Both the position numbers and the translations under genes were made by a program. A DNA stretch of 64,000 nt from Arcuatula senhousia. Taxonomy: Eukaryota; Mollusca; Bivalvia; Mytilida; Mytilidae. The notes beneath the pieces were generated by a model that was given only the letters and a program-made list of their open reading frames with translations, was not told the origin of the DNA and did not search any database. How positions within the stretch are numbered: the first letter of the stretch is position 1; the number at the start of each line of letters is the position of its first letter. The DNA is taken from the NCBI GenBank assembly GCA_963971305.1, contig OZ020303.1, forward strand, positions 40,908,106-40,972,105, written 5' to 3'. This document shows positions 25,142 through 39,361 of this stretch, in pieces.

Positions 25142-28100
25142 ATGGCAAATAAAGAAAGCATCGCCTGCTGCATCGCGAATACGAATGCTGGATTTTCATG
25201 CGCCAGCCATACGCGCTTACTCGTGTGTCTCACGACCGGTGGTAAGCTGGAGATGTGCGTTCCAGCATCAGAAACTGTACAGGGACTCAAATATTTCATT
25301 TCTAAGAAGTTGAGGCTGCAACAAGACAGGATGAAACTAATCTATAGAAACAGGTAAGTCTTTAAACTTTCTAACATTGTAAAAACATGACAGCGACCAA
25401 TGCAAGTAAGATGGGTATAAGCATTTATGACTAACTTCTGCTCAAAGTTTGTTGCTTGTCGAATGCATCTGATACTATACATAATTGAATTCACTGACCT
25501 ACATAGAAAAAAATAGTTTTTTGATGTTATCTCAGAGTTTATTTTCGTTTTGCAATCAAGGAAGTATTTTTGATAGGCGATTAAGCTACATTTTGACTGT
25601 TCAGAATTATTTTTTGCTTTGTTCAAATCACAAGTGGTTCAACTTATGAAACTACTAAGTCACTTTATGAGGAGTGGACGACTATCTATTATTCATAAAT
25701 GCAAGGTTGATTATGTAAAGGTGATGTGGGACATATATCTATCATTGATGAACTCTATCAGTGAATCAGTTCTTTCGTCATTTGATATGTGACTCAACAA
25801 CTTTTACTAAGTGTTTACTATGAGAAGTCAATAAATAAAATATCAATACTCAAAGCGTGAACAATTTTGAAATGGACCAAAGAGTATTGCGATATTCTTG
25901 ATTTTAGATAGATTAATATCAAGCAATCAATCAATCAGTCAATCGTTGTTTAAATAACCAATCGATCAATTGAACTGAAATGCCTTTGTGATGTATTCAA
26001 AACAATTTTTAATACTGCAGTGAAATGCTTTAAAAATATATGTAGGTTTATATTCCCTAATTACAGTCATTACTTATAACAAGACATAAACCAGTTTAAT
26101 TTGTAAACAATCATAGTTTTATTTTACCACAAGGTAACATAAACAGGTTTTCTGCAGACAATAACCAGGAAACTCGAAACTAATAAATGTAATAAACTCA
26201 ATTCTGCAGAAATTGCATACAACATATCAAAATATTCATATTAAAAGCTGTTCTAAGATGATTAAAACTCCCCTCACATGGAGAGACCTGACACAAGCAA
26301 GACATATATTGTTTACAATGTTTTAACCGTCGATCAGCTGAGATTGTCCGCCCACACATACAATCTGGTTTAAATAGATAGATAAATAGAAGTAACCACA
26401 TTAACTCTCAAGTGTATATCTAATATAAATTCGCGGTTAACCACAATTGGAATTTTTCTAACGGGTGTGCATAATGAGACGCGTTTGTCAATCAACATTC
26501 AACTTGGAAGGAAATTAGAGCAAAAATGATTTCTTTGAAAATGGTTATTAAGGTGAAAATATTAAGGGGGTCAGCCACTCTTCTCCTTTTGCCTTGGTGA
26601 CGAGATAGAATGGGGTATTATCTTTCCATTTTAGGGGGTAAGAATATGCACTTAATACTTAGTAAGAGTGGGGCATACACTAAAGATATAAAGGATAGGG
26701 ACCTCGCACTAAAGGACCAAAATTTTCCTTAGCGACAGTGAGACAGCAAATTACAGAAACATTTGATATATCATATTTTATCAATATAGCAAAATCAAAT
26801 ATAGTTCTTTTTTAGCTTAAGATTAATTAATAACCTTTAACAAAAGATATAAAGGTTGCCAATCTGTCAAGGAAAATCATATAAACACATGACTGATGCT
26901 ATAATCTCAACTGGCAATAAAATATCTGTAATGGCAAATGGTGAACTTTAAGATGACATTTTCAGTTTTATGTTGATTATATTAGTAACTGCATTCAAAT
27001 AATATCTTCAACGATTATAGTCAATAAATTAAATCACAGAAATGGTTTATTCGATCCAAGCGTTGACAATCAATTGTTTGTTTTGCAATTTTGAGACTTT
27101 TTAAACTTAAACTAACGATACGATGATTTGTTATAGTTTGTAATGAAATTTAAAAAAAAAATTTAATTTCATTTGAATTATGATATAACAGACCTCAATA
27201 AATATGTCAAAAGTGTCCATAAACTTAATTTTAAGAAGTAAATTCCTCTAATTGACGTAGTAGTATGGTAGTACTTTTTCCCAAAAGGTTAGTTATAAAA
27301 AGGCCCTTTAATTCCTCTTATTTACAGAAAAGTTAAATACTGGTTATACTAGCTAGTACTAGTCCCCTATGTTAAGTTTAAGAGATCAATTCCTTTAATG
27401 AACCGAGTAGTAAAAAAGCACCTACATGACCCCAAAGTTGAGTTCAAGAGGTCCCTTTCTCTGGAAAACAGGGTAACACATGTCCAAAAAGTTGAATAAA
27501 GGGTTACAGGGTAGCACGTGCTCCAAACTAGATTTAAAGGGTTCAATTCCTCTGGAAAACAGGGTAACACGTTCCCCGCCCCAAACAAAATGTATTCAAG
27601 ATGTCCAATCCACTGGTAAAAGGATAATATATAGCATAAAAGATTAGCTACATGGGTTTATACCTTATTTTGTGAAAAAGGCTTTGTTTGAACATGATGA
27701 ATGAAAAACAGTTTGTTTAAATCCAAAAACTATCCCCCCAAAAAAGAATGCATGCAAGACATTAACTTTTTTTTTCACAAGAAAAAATATCATTTGCAAA
27801 TACATTTTCAATTGAATCAAATCGAAGCCACATACTTTCCTTCTTTCTTTTGTGATACGTTAAATGGGCAATTTATCTATTTTTTTTGCATAACCCCCTT
27901 TCCAAATTCCATTCTATATTATTGTTCAAACGTTTTGCAAAAGGTCACGACATTTATACATTAAGTACTATTTTACCTGATGGAGATATAAAATAAAAGG
28001 TCAGAAAAGGTGTAAATCTGTTTCTTATAAGTTTAACCTTTAGCTTTCCAATAATCTACGAAATCAAGCCTTTTATTTTCATTTGCGACCAATGTACCAG

Positions 28101-31100
28101 GAAATTTTTTGAAAGCTGATAAAGGGTATAGGATACTGATGTAGAAAATTCATTTTCGTGATGCGATTAAGCAAGACTTTTTACTTTGGACTAAATGTCA
28201 TAATTGTCAATGTCCTAGTTGGTTCGGTTACTCCTTTTCCTGTCTCTTAATGCATTCAAAGTTACTAATATTTTGTAATTTCTTTCCAACAAAATGCAAT
28301 ATTTTTTTGGTATTTTTTTCCGGTACTTATGAAGTTGTCGATTTGTTAATATTCGCTTGATTGGGTATTTTAATACATAATGTTACTACTCGACAAAATA
28401 AAGTATAATATAAAAAAAACTTTTTCCCCAAACAATTAAGATTAAGATTAAGATCTTAAGCCTGTTTTGACTCTCTGGTGCTAAGATTTGCCTCCTTTGT
28501 GTCGATTAGTTATAAATGCTGCTTGTCTGACCACTGAGTCAATGAACAGTTAACTATAGCCTGAACAATGGTAAGCTCAAAAGCATTTAGAATCCTGAAT
28601 GATGGTCTCAAATTTGTCCATGATAGGCGTGGTCTTGTTCTAACCCTAGCAGAGAAGATGTAAATAAATTATTTGGTATTCCATATATTCTCATAACGCA
28701 AATACACAGCTTATCTGGAGCTCTGTTTAAAATTCTAGTAAAATGAAATGTTTTGTTTTAGTAATTTTTATAAAGTGTCCAATGCCTGTCACACTTATGA
28801 TCATAGAACTTCTCATAAAGACTACGTGTATCTAAAATTGCACTGTCAGAAGATGTCTGACGTAGGATTTTGTTTAAAAATGCAAAGAATTCACAGCCCA
28901 TTGCGGCAGTGAGCGAGTTTGGTGTTTTACGACTTAGCAACACTTCACGGATTAATTAAGGGCTGTGAACATGAAGAGGGTGACAAAATGAACAGGAAAT
29001 AATATTGAGAAATATGGGGTTTGGATGGGAAACAAAGGAAGACCACTAGAAAAGAGGAGGGGTGGGTAGGGACGGGAATTTTACCCTGTGTGGTGTATAA
29101 AGGGATCTGCAAGTTGTTGCGACAATTAAGTAGTTTATAGTACTAAAGCTAATTCGATTTTTGTACCATTCTTAAAGTGTTCATGGTTTGACAAACAAAC
29201 ATTTTATACTTCTTTGGGTAAAACATATATTTCTTCACCCTTTAAAGTACTACACGAACTACCATTTGCAGTTTAAACATGTAAACAACTATTAATATTG
29301 AATTTTAACGATTAAACTATGGATAATGTTCTTTATAACCTATTAAGAGTCATTCCTTCATTCGCGTTGGTGTTTGTGAAGTCATCGCACTCCCGTGATC
29401 TTGCGTGTAGTAACATAAAAGGACCACATCATCCTAAAAAGCTTTACTTTTTTCCAATTTTATGATTGATTCTTCCCTTTGGAAGGTCACAAAGTGCATT
29501 AAATGGTCGGTTTTAAAATTGTGTCAGTAGTTAGTCTACCACTTTAATGTTCTTTCGTAATGTATTGTTTGTTTTGACTTGATTAAATAACCACAGAGGA
29601 TGTGATCTCTCGCGACAAACGGCCTATTCCTACCTTCTCATATTCGTTATCATAATAAATGAATAATATGAATGGGATATTACAGATTATGCTATTTCAT
29701 GATTGAACAAAACAAAACAAAAAATATTTATTTTACAAAAAGGAAGTTTGATCGTTTCATCGGAAAATGTTTCAGACTGAATTTGCAAATGACAAAATAA
29801 GAAATTCTCATTAGTGAAAATCAAACTGCCCCAAGTTGAAATAACATGTGATAATCAATGCTCTGACGTCAATTCTGGATGGTTAATGTCAAAATTGTAT
29901 AAGATACGGCCTTCACCTTTCCATAGCGAAGCAAAAAGCGCTTCTAGACTTCCTAATGTTTAAGAAGAAAACCTTTTAAATGTCAACAGAAAGGTGTCAA
30001 ATCTTGTAGTAGGCTGAATTGTCTACTAAGATAGGAATTATGAATATGTAATTAATGAAGTCGTTTTATATTCAAATGGCACTTGAATGCATGAATTCAT
30101 TAACCTTTCGTCCGCAGATTGTTAAGGAAATAACTATCTATTTAAAGTTACTGTTGGCAATTAGCCTTAGGAAAAAGGGACGTTCTTGCATTTTATTTTA
30201 AATTTTACCAAAATTAAGATTGTTAATGGAGATGAGCTGACCTTCTTCGGCGGTCGGAGATGACTTAACCCGCCGCCAGTGATCATAATATCGTCATTAA
30301 TTCTTAAAGGTATGCCGTCCCATTTTTCGGTAAATATAATGTGGTGGGATGTTGGGGAATGTCCTACTTTTAGGTGGATATTTACATATGTAGGTGTACG
30401 GTGAACTCATATATAGACAGATGTTTTTCATACAAATAAAAATCATGCACAAGACATTAGTAATTGATAAAGCAAAATCATAGTTAATCGACCAGTAAAT
30501 ATATGGACAGATAGTCTTATTGATAAATCGTAAATAAGGCATAAGTAATTAATAAAATAAAATTAAACACAACAAATTGGTAAAGCCCAAGTCCTTTTCG
30601 GGTTTTTCCGTTTATACCCTTAATTCTATAATCATCAACCATATTAAGCGTAGTTCAAATAGAACACCGTCATGTTTAAATTTAAAGTATAAAGTCGATC
30701 GTATAAAATAGTTATTAAAATTGAATTAAAAAAAAATAAAGTTCACATCAAGGATATTGACATGTTTATTGTAAAGTATTTTGTTGTTGTTATAAAGCAA
30801 CAGCTTACGGATCTACGTCAAGGAATACTATCGGCAATAGGGGCAACTGATTAAAGGTCAATAAAAAGGACGAGGTATAAATTCAATCTTCATGCCTTAA
30901 GTGGGCTTGTACGAAATCTTCACCCTCTTAATATTCTTATTTAGAATGTGGGTGTCAATAACAGTAAGGGAGTCTATTCATGGTATACATTTGCAGATAC
31001 TATTTTAAAAGATTTGGATATAAATGCTGACCAATTTAACTTGACTAAAGAAAAGTTCAAAGATACAGCCAACAAGAGGCTCCCAGGAGCCTGAATCGCT

Positions 31101-34100
31101 CACCTGGTCTTGATGTTGACCCTATACTTTTGTAGAGCTAAATGAGCTGAAAATTTAAGCAAGCAACAGCTTTTCTCTACCTGCAATAGTTTTCATTCTA
31201 TAGGCCAAAAACACGATTTTTCACCTATAAGGGGCCATAACCCCTATAAGGAGTCATCTGACAACTTCGACCCTATGGAGACTTTTGTAGAGCTAATTGA
31301 GCTTAACATTTAAGCAAGCAACAGCTAATCTCTATCTGCAATAGTTTTCATTCTGTAGGCCAAAAACATGAAAAATCGCTTTTTTCAGGGGCCGTAACCC
31401 CTATAAGGGGTCATCTGACAACTTCGACCCTATGGAGAATTTTGTAGAGCTAAACGAGCTGAACATTTAAGCAAGCAACAGCTAATCTCTATCTGCAATA
31501 GTTTTCATTCTGTAGGCCAAAAACATGAAAAATGGCTATTTTTCAGGGGCCGTAACCCCTGTAAGAGGTCATCTGACAACTTCGACCCTATGGAGAATTT
31601 TGTAGAGCTAAATGAGCTAAACATTTAAGCAAGCAACAGCTAATCTCTATCTGCAATAGTTTTCATTCTGTAGGACAAAAACATGAAAAATGGCTATTTT
31701 TCAGGGGCTGTAACCCCTATAAGGGGTCATCTGACAACTTCGACCCTATGGAGAATTTTGTAAAGCTAAATGAGCTGAACATTTAAGCAAGCAACAGCTA
31801 ATCTCTATCTGCAATAGTTTTCATTCTGTAGGCCAAAAACATGTAAAATCGCTATTTTTCAAGGGCCGTAACCCCTATAAGGAGTCATCTGACAACTTCG
31901 ACCCTATGGAGAATTTTGTAGAGCTAAATGATCTGAACATTTAAGCAAGCAACAGCTAATCTCTATCTGCAATAGTTTTCATTCTGTAGGACAAAAACAT
32001 TAAAAAATCGCTATTTTTCAGGGGCCGTAACCCCTATAAGGGGTCATCTGACAACTTCGACCCTATGGAGAATTTTGTAGAGCTCAATGAGCTGAACATT
32101 TCAGCAAGCAACAGCTAATCTCTATGTGCAATAGTTTTCATTCTGTAGGCCAAAAACATGAAAAAATGCCATTTTTCAGGGGTCGTAACCCCTATAAGGG
32201 ATCATCTGACAACTTCGATCCTATGGAGACTTTCGTAGAGCTAAATGAGCTAAACATTTTAGCAAGCAACAGCTAATCACTATCTGCAATAGTTTTCATT
32301 CTGTAGGCCAAAAACATGAAAAATGGCTATTTTTCACCTTTAAGGGGCCGTAACCCCTATAAGGGGTCATCTGACAACTTCGACCCTATGGAGACTTTTG
32401 TAGAGTTAAATGAGCTGAACATTTAAGCAAGCAACAGCTAATCTCTATCTGCAATAGTTTTCATTCTGTAGGCCAAAAACATGAAAAAATGCAATTTTTC
32501 ACCTTTAAGGGGCCGTAACCCCTATAAGGGGTCATCTGACAACTTTGACCAAATGGAGACTTTTGTAGAGCTTTTGATGCTGAATCAGTAACGTGGCCTC
32601 AGATTTCCTCTATCTCTTATACTTTTTGATTTATAAGCCAAAAACAGTAGTCTGACCCCCCTAGTCTATTTTTAGTAACGGCGGCCATGTTTTTCAACGG
32701 ATCAAAAATCAAAACACAAGTTTGGTGCAGGACACCCTAAGGATCATTCATACCAAGTTTCATTAAATTCTGTTTGGTAGTTTCAGAGGAGAAGATTTTT
32801 GAAAAATTGTTAACAGACGACGACGACGACAGACGACGACAGACGACAGACGACGACGACGGACGCCAAGTGATGGTAATAGCTCACATGGACCTTCGGT
32901 CCAGGTGAGCTAAAAAAGCAGTTTTTGAAAAACATGAAAAATTAACATTGGAAAAAATTTCCAAATTTGATACATCTTCAAAACTATATTGGTATGGAAA
33001 AATTAAAAAAGACTGTAATTTAGAAAAGTATCTTGAACATAAAAATTGTAATTTTAGACAGTTAATAACCAAATTTAGATTAAGTGACCATTCTCTTGGC
33101 ATTGAAGTTGGTCGCTACACAAGAATTCCAAGGGAACAAAGATTATGCAGAAAATGCCAAGTCGTAGATGATGAAAAACATTTCTTTTTTGATTGTGAAA
33201 TAAATGCCTCTTTACGAAAGGATTTTTTTAATGAACTAAAATACTACATAACCTCTTTCGAAGGACTGGACACTCAAACTAAATTAATTAAAATATTGTG
33301 CCCCTTTAATACAGAACTTGTTTGTCACACTGGAGTCTTTATTAAACAGTCTTTAGAACTGAGGGCTTCAGACCCTGGTCGGACAGGTTCCTAATTTGTA
33401 TAATTTTTTTTTAAATATATTCGTACATGCTTATATGAATCATTTGTTTTTATTCATGTGACTTTTATTTTAGCTTGTGCGTTATGTGTTATTTGTATGT
33501 TGCTTTGGTCCTAATGGACGTAATTATGCTAATAAAGATATATAAATAACATGGACAACTGACACACTTTTCTCGTTGTAATTGACATGCATCAATGTAT
33601 ATGTTTATTCGTGTAAACCTTATTTATAAATCATTAAAAATCCAAAGAATTATTAAAACCAAAAATATTCAAATAAGGCGTTTCGCCTTAAAAGCGTAGC
33701 ATGTTGTTTTTGACATATAAAAACTGCATGTCATAATCAACTTATACACCAACAAAAAAAAATATGAAGAACCAGTAACTTTTTTGGCAATGATAAGTTA
33801 AGACCAGTCATGCATAAACACGTTTTTTTCCTTAAAAAAATCCAACTGAGATGTAACTTGGGCAAAAGAATAAACAAGAATACTTACTAAAGACATGGAA
33901 AAGTAAATAAGGATACTTGGATTTGAGACAGACGGACAAACACACCCCTTCACTACATGCCCCTTTACATTGCATTAGCTTGTTTCAATTATGAAATCAA
34001 AACAAATATTATTTGTGAAGAACAGGATAACAAAACATACAGAGCGTATCAAATAAACAGGAATTCAAACATCTCCGCTTGATTCTAATTATACTGATTG

Positions 34101-37100
34101 CGGATTGGTCTACCGTATTGGTCTTGGCCATTTCGGCATATGATTGTAACATTGGCATGCCTATTCACACTAAGTTCTCCGAAGAGCAACGGCAGAAAGT
34201 AAGAGACCGTAGTTTGTCGATCACGTACAAGTCATGAACTATAAGAACAGAAATAGAAAAAGCGTGCGAAATGTAAACAAAAACCTATTTAAATAATGCT
34301 AAAATTAAAATGAAACTTGTTATGTATAGAGCAAACTCAATAATTAAAAGACAAAGTAGTAAACAATCAAACATATGTATACGACAGTTTCAGGGATGAG
34401 CATGGAAAAACATTGAAACTAATCCTATAAATGGGCGTTTCTATATGTACACCCTTATTATATACACCTTTATTATATGTTTCAGGATTTTACACAATGG
34501 CACGTTACAAGAAAACAACGTGGTCGACAACAGCCAGATTACCCTTATACCCCATTTAGAGACTGGATTATCTGTAAGTCACGATTCACGGTAACAGCTC
34601 GACATAATGTATAAATTAGTAGTTATTGCGTCAAGACGTTTAAAAACGTTTCTATGACTTAAAAGGGTTATTCTGTCTAACTTATCACACCCAAATACTC
34701 AATAATGCATCTTCCATTGGTCGGCCCTTAACATGTTGTGTTTCATAAGTTTTTTACTTCAAAATCTGCTGCATGAACTATTATTGTAGGGTATGAATTT
34801 TGTCGTGAAAAAATCCATGAACTAGGTTGTACTAAATGAAATTGAAAATATGTGTTATATGCTTATTGAACGACATTTACAACATTTAAAATATACATTT
34901 TATAATAAGTAACCTTGTCCAATATTAGGGTGGGTCAGGGCAACCAGTCAACCTTAATGACAACGTTTTTATAATAGGTTACCTTGTCCAAAATTCATTT
35001 GAAATTGGGGTAGTTCTTTCTTTTCTGTCACAGTGAAATCATCACCATATTACTGTTATTTTTCTTTCATGTTACAGTTGCAGAAAAATGACTCTGGTGT
35101 GTTAAAGGCTCTAGAGAGTTTGTCTGATTCACAGGTATTTATTTATGCAATTTACAGATACATGCTTCTTGGTTTTATTTATAGCACTAGTATTTGCCTT
35201 TAAAGGGCATTCATTATACCGAATGATATGCAATTAAAAGGAAGTAAATCAGGTGTGATTAATTTTCATGATGAATTTACTTTTGTAATGAATGTGTCTT
35301 GTTTTGATGCCACTGGTTAGGATTTTTAATATTTTTGTGTGTGTTAGACAGGTCAATCTGCGTATATATATATTACGTCAGCCAATATTTGGATAAAACA
35401 AAAGTGTTGAACTAACTATGAAAACATTGGAAATTGGATAGCACACGCACAATTAAACTTGACACAAAAAACTTCAGGCAAATGAATGAGCAGACAACAG
35501 ACCCCAACACTTCTTTACTTTCGTGGGCAGTACATAAACAGGCTGTAAACAATGTGAAAAGCAATTATGATTTCATGTTTATCACAGGATTGAGGAAACA
35601 CTGCAAATGTAAACAAATACTGGACAGTTTATATGGATAGTGCACATGTCAGTGACTTCCGTTACAAGACGATGACTTGCGGCACATCTAATGTGTAGGC
35701 AACTCAAAATGACATTTTTTTTTTCAAATCAATGAATTTTGGCGTATTAAGTGACCTTACACATGAATATCAATGAATATGTCAATGACATTACAGGTGA
35801 ACGGCCTTTTATACTATAATGACATCTGTGACCTATGGAACATAAGTTTTAACTGTGTTAAAAACGTACAGATGTTAAAAAAAATAAAAATTCGTGATTG
35901 CCTAAGTAAAAGTTTAGCAAAGCTATGTTGCTAGTCATACTTTACAATTTATTGCAAAAACCACTAATAACATACAGTTGAAATAGATCTAAGCAATACA
36001 TGTAAAATGATTTCAAAAATTGGAATTTGATTATGGTAGTTAGAACATAAAAACATGGTTTAATGATATATGTATATGCATGGCAGTTGAGTAACACACG
36101 ATGCCTCCCAATGGTTTTGTTAACACATTCAAAATTTAGTCCTGTATTTTACATCTTTAAACTCAACATGCTTTTAATGAGATATGACTATCACTTTCAC
36201 ATTGCACATTTTTACTTATCCACTTTTATCTTAACCAAGGTGAATGACTTTTTGACTGGAAAAGCCCCTTTGGTTCTAGGAATGAGAATAGCTGATCATA
36301 TAGTGTTCATTCAACTCCAGCTTTCTACAAGCCAGAGTCGACGACACCATCGTCCATCACCTTTACAAGTCCCACCTGCATCACCAAGTCAAGATCATCA
36401 AGAGATCCCTTCACCTACGTCTTCTACAGATAGTTTTACACATTATTCTCAATATGAGAACTATTATTCTAAGGTAATTGAAGAGGAGAATAAAGAAGAT
36501 CAATTTTCTATTAATGCCAATGACAATTGATCATTAACTATAATGCATTTCACATGAATATATATAAACCCAGTCATAATGGTATTCCAATTTTAGTTTA
36601 ATGGTGTCTGTATAAATCTCATAGTTTTATGATAGGAACAAGGACATGAGAAAATAGCAATAAATGGATTAAACAATTCCATGAAACTAAATATAAATAA
36701 AGTCCAAAGTTAATATTATATATCTGAAAAGCAACATGCAACATATTTAAACATTTTCAAAATTTGTCAATTTTAACTGGTGGTCAAATGAAAATCATTT
36801 TTTTTTAAATTAGTCATTATAGTTAAAAATTTATGTTCATTCAAATATCAGTTTTTGTTCAGTGTAATTTCAAACACTCAAAACCTCTATAAAAAGTAGT
36901 TTCCTTCTTGTTCACTACTAAAATATAACTTTTAAAGAATAAAGAAATAGATTCAAGATGATAAAAGCATATAATCTATAGGTTCTAAAAAAAATTTGAT
37001 TTTCAAGTTATGCTTCTATTGTTTTAAGTTCAACAAATATTTTGTCATCATTACAAAATAGGTTTACATTATGACGTAGCCATTTTTTAAGGGGCTCCCG

Positions 37101-37677
37101 CAGGGTACCCCCCTCAGGTCGCAAGGTCGCTTTTAAAAGGCATATTTTGGCGGAGGTCGCAGGTCGTTTTTTGGCATAGGTCGATTTTATGAAGTGTAGG
37201 TCGGAAGTCGCCCTTAAAAAGCTCTCAGGTCGCAGGTCGTTTAACCCTGCGGGAGCCACTTTTAACCTCACTGACTTCGCATCTGACGTGTATGTAGACC
37301 AATCCTTTAGCCAACTCCAACTATGATCTTTTCATACTAAAATACTACCAGTCCCACTGAATTCTTCTGAAGGGTAATTAACACTTTTGATGCTGTGAAA
37401 ACATCACATACAAAGTTGCAAAATAGAAGTTACTTACCAGTATATCACCTATGTGTTTTGAAAAGGTTAAAACTCATTTTCACTTTTTTGAAAAAATTAG
37501 GTGGATAAAAAAGTTTCTTTATCATTTAGATTAATTTAAAAAATCCACATGTTAAAAAAATTTTCAGCTTTTAAATAATTGTATAATAATTATTCATTAT
37601 CTTCTCTGTAACTTTACATGTTATATTGCCTTATGGTTGAATATAGCTTCATACATTCAATTATCGTTAAACATGGT

Positions 37678-37709
<32 letters not shown>

Positions 37710-39361
37710 GTGAAGTGTAAGGCCTTGTCCAACAATTACAAACTGCAAGCCATAGAAGGATTCACATAAGCATAAATAAATATGTTTTAAACCTAAATAT
37801 GTTACAGTGAATCAGGAAAGTCTCCTGAGGAACCAATTAGCAAGCTTAAATAAAAAGAGAAAAAAATATATGTTTAACATCTCCAAAGGACAAATAAGAA
37901 AAATTCAGTAAAGAAAAAAAAAACAATTAGAAAACAAAAGAAATATCAAAATAATTAAAATTTACAGTTCTTTACCAAATTATTCTCAAATTTCAGGGTA
38001 CAGACTATTCATCAGACTATCCTAAACATAATAATGGAGCAGTGATTCATAGAATGCAACATCTTGGACAAGGTGTATACTCAGGAACATTTTCAGGTAA
38101 TTAAAAGTAGTTAGTATAAATGTATTAGTATCAAATGTTTTTTCTTTTTCATTGATGTTAACTATTTTTTTTTCTTATCATGCAAAAAGGGTCAACAAAA
38201 GTATAGAACATACATTTACTTTTTATTCAATGGTAAACAATATATTTCATACTGTAAACAACTAAATTAATGATGTAGTATTATTTTGCTATTTATGTGG
38301 TGGAGAACCTCGAGAGAAATAATAAACAGTCAAAAACATTTTAAAACACAAAAGGAACTAGTGTGACAATCAACCAATAATTAAAACCTGCAAAATGATT
38401 TGCATATTAAAATCACAACAACACAAAACAGGACAAAAAGTTTTTCAATTAACAAAAAAATATATATATACTATACAAATATCCCTACAAAGGTCTTGTT
38501 GTATTCGAACTTCCTAATTGTGTTCCTTTGTGCAATTCTTGTTCCTGTTCACTGATTTTGTCCATTATTGTGGCCCTTTTGGACTTTTGACATTTGAACA
38601 CTCCATGGGTACCTATTGGCTTCTTTGCTTTACTATATAAATGTGTTATATTTTACAATTTTTCAAATTGTTTGAACCAAATTAATTATACAAGTTATGT
38701 TATTTACATAATAGGCACCCTGGACCATTCTGTACAAGAAAGAAATGGACAACCAAGAAGGAACATTAATACAATAGCACATATACTGAATGACCTATTG
38801 GGAGCAACACCCAATATTGACATAGCTCACACTGGTACATTACGACAACAACTTTACAACTCTTCTACCTCTAAAACTCAGGACAAAGGTATATACTAAC
38901 TTTTCAATGAGAATCATATTTTCAAAACAAACCAAAAACACTTGCTTTAAAGTGGTAGTAACCTGGAATTTACTATAAATAACAATTTCAAAACCATATA
39001 TTAGAGTTAGAATTATCATTTTTATAACCCACCAAATGACTTTTGATTGAATGTTGAATACATGTACTTTGTATAAATTTCCATACTAAAATATTAGGAA
39101 GTCAAGAATATTTTGACATTACAATAAATGTATTTTTCAGCCAAACATGACTCCTATACAGAAGTAAGAGATGACCCTGTTCTGAGAGAGAAAGTAGAAC
39201 AGCTTCAAAGAATGATGATTGAGAGAAAAAGACGGAGACAAAATCGTAGGGATACCATTGCCCCTTACATCATTGAGTCACAACACCAAGATGACAAGAA
39301 AAGATCATGTGACACTGCGGACATTCTTGCAACAAAAGGAACTGAATCACTGGCTGTATGA
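25142..39361 (+). CDS. MIDN: Midnolin orthologue (seven coding exons, 361 aa)
   Basis: Coding exons are 25142-25353, 34486-34573, 35078-35134, 36240-36473, 37997-38096, 38715-38888 and 39141-39361. All have GT/AG borders, the phases agree, and the total is 1086 nt including TGA. The start is the first in-frame ATG (context ACAGAATGG). Residues about 26-97 form a ubiquitin-like fold (TTGGKLEMCVPASETVQGL, then HNGTLQENNVVDNSQITLIP). Exons 3-4 carry ALESLSDSQ and VNDFLTGKAPLVLGMRIADH, matching the segment after the Ubl in vertebrate midnolin. Exons 5-6 carry GQGVYSGTFSGTLDHS and NINTIAHILNDLLGA. The last exon has a basic helix (VEQLQRMMIERKRRRQNRR). Family knowledge: midnolin is a nuclear proteasome adaptor that captures unstructured strands of substrates with its Catch region and promotes ubiquitin-independent degradation; the Ubl and C-terminal helix contact the proteasome. 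It is shorter than human midnolin (468 aa) because the spacer is short. An alternative acceptor 6 nt inside exon 3 would also keep frame. Confidence 0.93.
30948..31072 (+). pseudogene. LINE ORF2 C-terminal fragment, left part
   Basis: In frame this stretch reads as a plausible late-ORF2 segment (SKGVYSWYTFADTILKDLDI...). It is open from just after a TAG at about 30,951 until it runs into the 5' end of Pearl copy D. The same frame and character resume on the other side of the Pearl element at 32,916. It is therefore one 5'-truncated non-LTR retrotransposon split by a later insertion. Confidence 0.6.
31073..32915 (+). mobile_element. Pearl-like element, copy D, inserted in a LINE
   Basis: Same layout as copy C: a GAGGCTCCCAGGAGCCTGAA start and ACAACTTC markers at 31,261, 31,418, 31,576, 31,734, 31,892, 32,051, 32,209, 32,374 and 32,539 (157-159 bp, then two 165-bp units). 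A unique segment, a GAC microsatellite and the terminal hairpin at 32,880-32,912 follow. It has one more 158-bp unit than copy C. No target duplication is evident; AACAAG precedes and AAAAAAGCAG follows. Confidence 0.78.
32916..33555 (+). pseudogene. LINE ORF2 C-terminal fragment, right part, plus 3' UTR
   Basis: An open frame runs to the TAA at 33,392-33,394. It includes the non-LTR retrotransposon tail signature IPREQRLCRKC followed by DDEKHFFFDC, a C-x2-C-x7-H-x4-C zinc-binding pattern that follows the RT domain in L2/CR1/Jockey-type elements. The 3' UTR ends near GCTAATAAAGATATATAAATA, a usual LINE end. The RT and endonuclease domains are absent, so it is a dead 5'-truncated copy in a midnolin intron. 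The exact clade is not resolved. Confidence 0.7.
37093..37258. mobile_element. Small inverted-repeat element (MITE) in midnolin intron 4
   Basis: GGCTCCCGCAGGGT at the left and ACCCTGCGGGAGCC at the right are perfect 14-bp inverted ends of a ~166-bp element. The interior repeats AGGTCGCAGGTCG- and AGGTCGNNTTT-like words several times. It is GC-rich within AT-rich intron. No clear target duplication was identified. The 87-codon minus ORF over it is an artefact. Confidence 0.7.
37679..37709. repeat. (TAA)n microsatellite
   Basis: An uninterrupted AAT/TAA trinucleotide run of about ten units in midnolin intron 4. Confidence 0.95.
38530..38640 (+). repeat. Family R2 fragment in midnolin intron 5
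   Basis: CCCTTTTGGACTTTTGACAT followed by a CACTCCATGGGTACCTAT-like segment matches the 3' end of the R2 copy near 53.1-53.2 kb. It is a 5'-truncated copy lying just before exon 6. Confidence 0.55.

Larger units (their letters stand above)
25354..34485 (+). other. Midnolin intron 1 (9.1 kb)
   Basis: Donor CAG|GTAAGT and acceptor TTTCAG|G. It splits an Arg codon inside the Ubl domain. Apart from the split LINE and Pearl copy D (30.95-33.55 kb) and a weak degenerate repeat at about 27,360-27,610 (TCTGGAAAACAGGGTAACAC twice, 90 bp apart), it shows no structured content. Confidence 0.85.

Noticed and set aside
37008..37271. 87-codon minus ORF in a midnolin intron
   Set aside because: It is the translation of the inverted-repeat MITE at 37,093-37,258.
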